Of a stretch of 8,722 bases of DNA, positions 6,830 through 8,722 are shown in pieces. The stretch comes from an uncultured Bacteroidota bacterium (GTDB taxonomy: Bacteria; Bacteroidota; Bacteroidia; Flavobacteriales; Flavobacteriaceae): the NCBI GenBank assembly GCA_903837025.1, contig CAILTC010000570.1, positions 1 to 8,722 of the forward strand, in the 5' to 3' direction. Position 1 is the first letter of the stretch. Every line of letters starts with the position of its first letter. The translations under genes were made by a program, and so were the position numbers. The notes below the pieces were generated by a model. It did no database searches. It had not been told where the DNA came from and was given only the letters and a program-made list of their open reading frames with translations.

Positions 6830-6876
6830 TTATTTATTTCTCTTTTTATAATGTACTTATTTATTTACTTTTGTTG
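6821..6876. repeat. Imperfect tandem duplication, about 28 bp, in the DUF1573-valS spacer
   Basis: AATGTAC followed by TTATTTATTT occurs twice, at 6821-6839 (with two extra A between the blocks) and at 6850-6866, each followed by a pyrimidine-rich tail. The copies are head to tail with a period of 29 bp. The left copy overlaps the -33 element of the candidate DUF1573 promoter and the right copy touches the candidate valS -7 box. It may be a chance or slippage product in AT-rich DNA, or a pair of operator sites. Confidence 0.45.
6866..6873 (+). promoter_or_regulatory. Candidate -7 box for valS
   Basis: TACTTTTG is a full match to TAnnTTTG, but no TTG lies 17-23 bp upstream. If used, the valS leader would be about 135-140 nt and would include the whole octamer repeat structure at 6915-7008. 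Confidence 0.3.
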
Positions 6877-6914
6877 CTAATTAGAATTACAAAAATTAGA
6901 CCAAAGTCTATTAG

Positions 6915-7008
6915 GTTATTTGTTGAATCGTTTATTCGTTTAATCGAATTAGCAGTTAAGCAAATAAACAGTCCAGCGGTTAAACAAATCAACGATTAAA
7001 CGAATCCA
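6915..7008. repeat. Inverted octamer tandem arrays before valS
   Basis: The left part (6915-6946) has four 8-bp units: GTTATTTG, TTGAATCG, TTTATTCG, TTTAATCG. After a 6-bp junction (AATTAG, 6947-6952) the right part (6953-7008) continues in strict 8-bp phase with seven units on the opposite strand, among them CAAATAAA (6961), CGGTTAAA (6977), CAAATCAA (6985) and CGATTAAA (6993). Units at 6953 and 6969 are diverged. Positions 6934-6946 and 6993-7005 are a perfect 13-bp inverted repeat with a 46-nt spacer. The last unit ends 6 bp before the valS ATG. This is the same layout as arrays A and B, but without a gene between the arms. Confidence 0.85.
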
Positions 7009-7014
7009 CATATA

Positions 7015-8722
7015 ATGACAATTCCTGCACAATTCGACGCCAAAACCATTGAGAATAAGTGGTATGATTACTGGATGAAAAATAATTATTTTCACTCAGA
7101 ACCCGATCACAGAACACCCTATACGATTGTAATTCCTCCACCTAACGTGACGGGAGTTTTGCACATGGGGCATATGTTGAACAATACCATTCAAGATGTT
7201 TTGATTCGAAGAGCACGTTTGAAAGGTTTCAATGCTTGTTGGGTTCCGGGAACCGATCACGCATCGATTGCAACGGAAGCTAAAGTGGTTGCCAAATTAA
7301 AATCCGAGGGAATCAATAAATCGGATTTAAGTCGATCAGAATTTTTGAAACACGCTTATGAATGGACGGATAAATACGGCGGAACAATCCTAGAACAATT
7401 GAAACAATTGGGTTGCTCATGCGATTGGGATCGAACAAAATTCACCATGGATCCAGATATGTCGGCTTCGGTAATTCGTTCTTTTGTCGATTTATACAAC
7501 AAAGGCTTGATTTATCGCGGGTATAGAATGGTAAACTGGGATCCGGAAGCAAAAACTACTTTGTCTGACGAAGAAGTAATTTATGAAGAACAACAAGGAA
7601 AATTGTATTTTCTAAAATATAAAATCGAAGGTAGTGAAGACTTTTTGACCGTGGCTACAACGCGTCCGGAAACTATATTTGGTGATTCCGCGATTTGTAT
7701 CAATCCAAATGATGAACGTTTTGCTCATTTGAAAGGAAAGAAAGCGATTGTACCCATTTGTGGTCGTGTGATTACAATTATTGAAGACGAATATGTTGAT
7801 ATCGAATTTGGAACCGGTTGCCTGAAAGTGACTCCCGCCCATGATATGAATGACAAAGCTTTGGGCGAAAAACATAACTTGGAAATTATCGATATTTTTA
7901 ATGAAGATGCAACGCTAAATAGTTTTGGTTTGCATTACCAAGGAAAAGATCGTTTTGTGGTTCGTGAAGAAATCGCCAAAGAATTAGAAACAATTGGTGC
8001 TTTGGCCAAAACCGAAATTCACTTGAATAAAGTAGGAACTTCCGAAAGAACCAAAGCCGTAATCGAACCTCGTTTGTCTGATCAATGGTTCTTGAAAATG
8101 GAAGATTTGGTAAAACCAGCCATTCAATCTGTTTTGGTTGATGGCGATGTCAAATTGCATCCAAATCGTTTTAATAATACGTATGCACACTGGTTAAACA
8201 ACATTCGCGATTGGAATATTTCGCGTCAATTGTGGTGGGGACAACAAATTCCGGCCTATTTCTATGGAGATGGAAAAGAAGATTTCGTTGTTGCTGCAAA
8301 TATTGCTGACGCTTTGGCTTTAGCCAAAGAAAAAACCAACAACCAACAACTTACAACTAGCGACCTTCGTCAAGATGTTGATGCTCTTGATACTTGGTTC
8401 TCTTCTTGGCTGTGGCCAATGTCTGTTTTTGGAGGAATTATGGATCCTGAAAACGAAGATTTCAAATACTATTATCCCACAAATGATTTAGTTACGGGTC
8501 CGGATATTTTGTTTTTCTGGGTGGCGCGAATGATTATTGCGGGTTATGAATATACAGGCAAAAAACCATTTACCAATGTGTATTTAACCGGTTTGGTTCG
8601 CGATAAACAAAGACGTAAAATGTCGAAGTCATTGGGAAATTCACCTGAACCATTGGAGTTAATTCAGAAATTTGGTGCCGATGGAGTTCGTGTAGGATTG
8701 CTTTTGAGCGCTTCGGCAGGAA
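7015..8722 (+). CDS. valS: Valyl-tRNA synthetase, N-terminal two thirds (cut by window edge)
   Basis: This cytoplasmic class I synthetase loads valine on tRNA-Val and hydrolyses mischarged threonine. 569 complete codons are present from the ATG at 7015-7017 ([20 protein letters not shown]), with no stop. The HIGH motif is HMGH (50-53) in [13 protein letters not shown]. The CP1 editing domain is visible with [10 protein letters not shown] (215-224) and [30 protein letters not shown] and the KMSKS loop (535-539, [14 protein letters not shown]) complete the catalytic core. The anticodon-binding domain and C-terminal coiled coil lie beyond the edge; the E. coli enzyme is 951 residues. The upstream frame gives no better start. 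A long inverted octamer array ends 6 bp before the ATG. The leftward DUF1573 gene is divergent, so valS starts its own transcript. Confidence 0.97.
   Translation, partial: MTIPAQFDAKTIENKWYDYWMKNNYFHSEPDHRTPYTIVIPPPNVTGVLHMGHMLNNTIQDVLIRRARLKGFNACWVPGTDHASIATEAKVVAKLKSEGINKSDLSRSEFLKHAYEWTDKYGGTILEQLKQLGCSCDWDRTKFTMDPDMSASVIRSFVDLYNKGLIYRGYRMVNWDPEAKTTLSDEEVIYEEQQGKLYFLKYKIEGSEDFLTVATTRPETIFGDSAICINPNDERFAHLKGKKAIVPICGRVITIIEDEYVDIEFGTGCLKVTPAHDMNDKALGEKHNLEIIDIFNEDATLNSFGLHYQGKDRFVVREEIAKELETIGALAKTEIHLNKVGTSERTKAVIEPRLSDQWFLKMEDLVKPAIQSVLVDGDVKLHPNRFNNTYAHWLNNIRDWNISRQLWWGQQIPAYFYGDGKEDFVVAANIADALALAKEKTNNQQLTTSDLRQDVDALDTWFSSWLWPMSVFGGIMDPENEDFKYYYPTNDLVTGPDILFFWVARMIIAGYEYTGKKPFTNVYLTGLVRDKQRRKMSKSLGNSPEPLELIQKFGADGVRVGLLLSASAG

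Noticed and set aside
6874..7014. T-box riboswitch in the valS leader
   Set aside because: No T-box consensus or terminator/antiterminator pair is visible. The structure present is explained by octamer repeats, and T-boxes are not typical of Bacteroidota.
7612..8190. Leftward open frames of 87 and 68 codons opposite valS
   Set aside because: They lie antisense to strongly conserved ValS sequence and their translations show no domain. The open frames opposite cysS, folE and the protease, and opposite the DUF1573 gene, are rejected for the same reason.

Overview
The window looks like chromosomal DNA of a member of the Bacteroidota, most likely a Flavobacterium-type species. The reasons are: low GC; no Shine-Dalgarno sequences before the genes; candidate promoters resembling the Bacteroidota TTG / TAnnTTTG consensus; a DUF1573 protein and a PDZ-carrying aspartyl protease with signal peptides; and protein sequences (CysS, FolE, ValS) that read like flavobacterial versions. 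This placement comes from recognition, not from a database search.

Layout. Positions 1-4527 are read leftward. In transcription order they hold a class I/II PLP aminotransferase, a strong hairpin terminator, folE (GTP cyclohydrolase I), a broken four-helix-bundle (S23 / 23S rRNA intervening-sequence family) gene, cysS (cysteinyl-tRNA synthetase), yidD (membrane protein insertion factor) and the first 75 codons of lgt (prolipoprotein diacylglyceryl transferase), which runs off the left edge. A 125-bp divergent promoter region separates this block from a rightward secreted aspartyl protease with a C-terminal PDZ domain (4653-5984). That gene meets two leftward envelope genes, a small putative lipoprotein and a DUF1573 protein, at a shared hairpin terminator. 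A 243-bp AT-rich intergenic region then leads to valS (valyl-tRNA synthetase), which runs off the right edge.

How the genes relate. folE, cysS, yidD and lgt mix cofactor synthesis, tRNA charging and membrane-protein/lipoprotein maturation. The 19-bp cysS-yidD gap suggests co-transcription. The other genes are housekeeping or cell-envelope functions. No tRNA, rRNA, CRISPR array or transposase is visible.

Most unusual structure. Two intergenic regions, before cysS and before valS, contain degenerate tandem arrays of an 8-bp unit (consensus about TTTAWTYG). At each locus the arrays face each other as inverted arms, and the right arm (seen in the coding direction) ends 6-11 bp before the start codon of an aminoacyl-tRNA synthetase. 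At valS the arms are nearly adjacent. At cysS they enclose the four-helix-bundle gene, which has a single in-frame stop at codon 53. This looks like an empty and an occupied version of one intergenic repeat element; that reading is inference.
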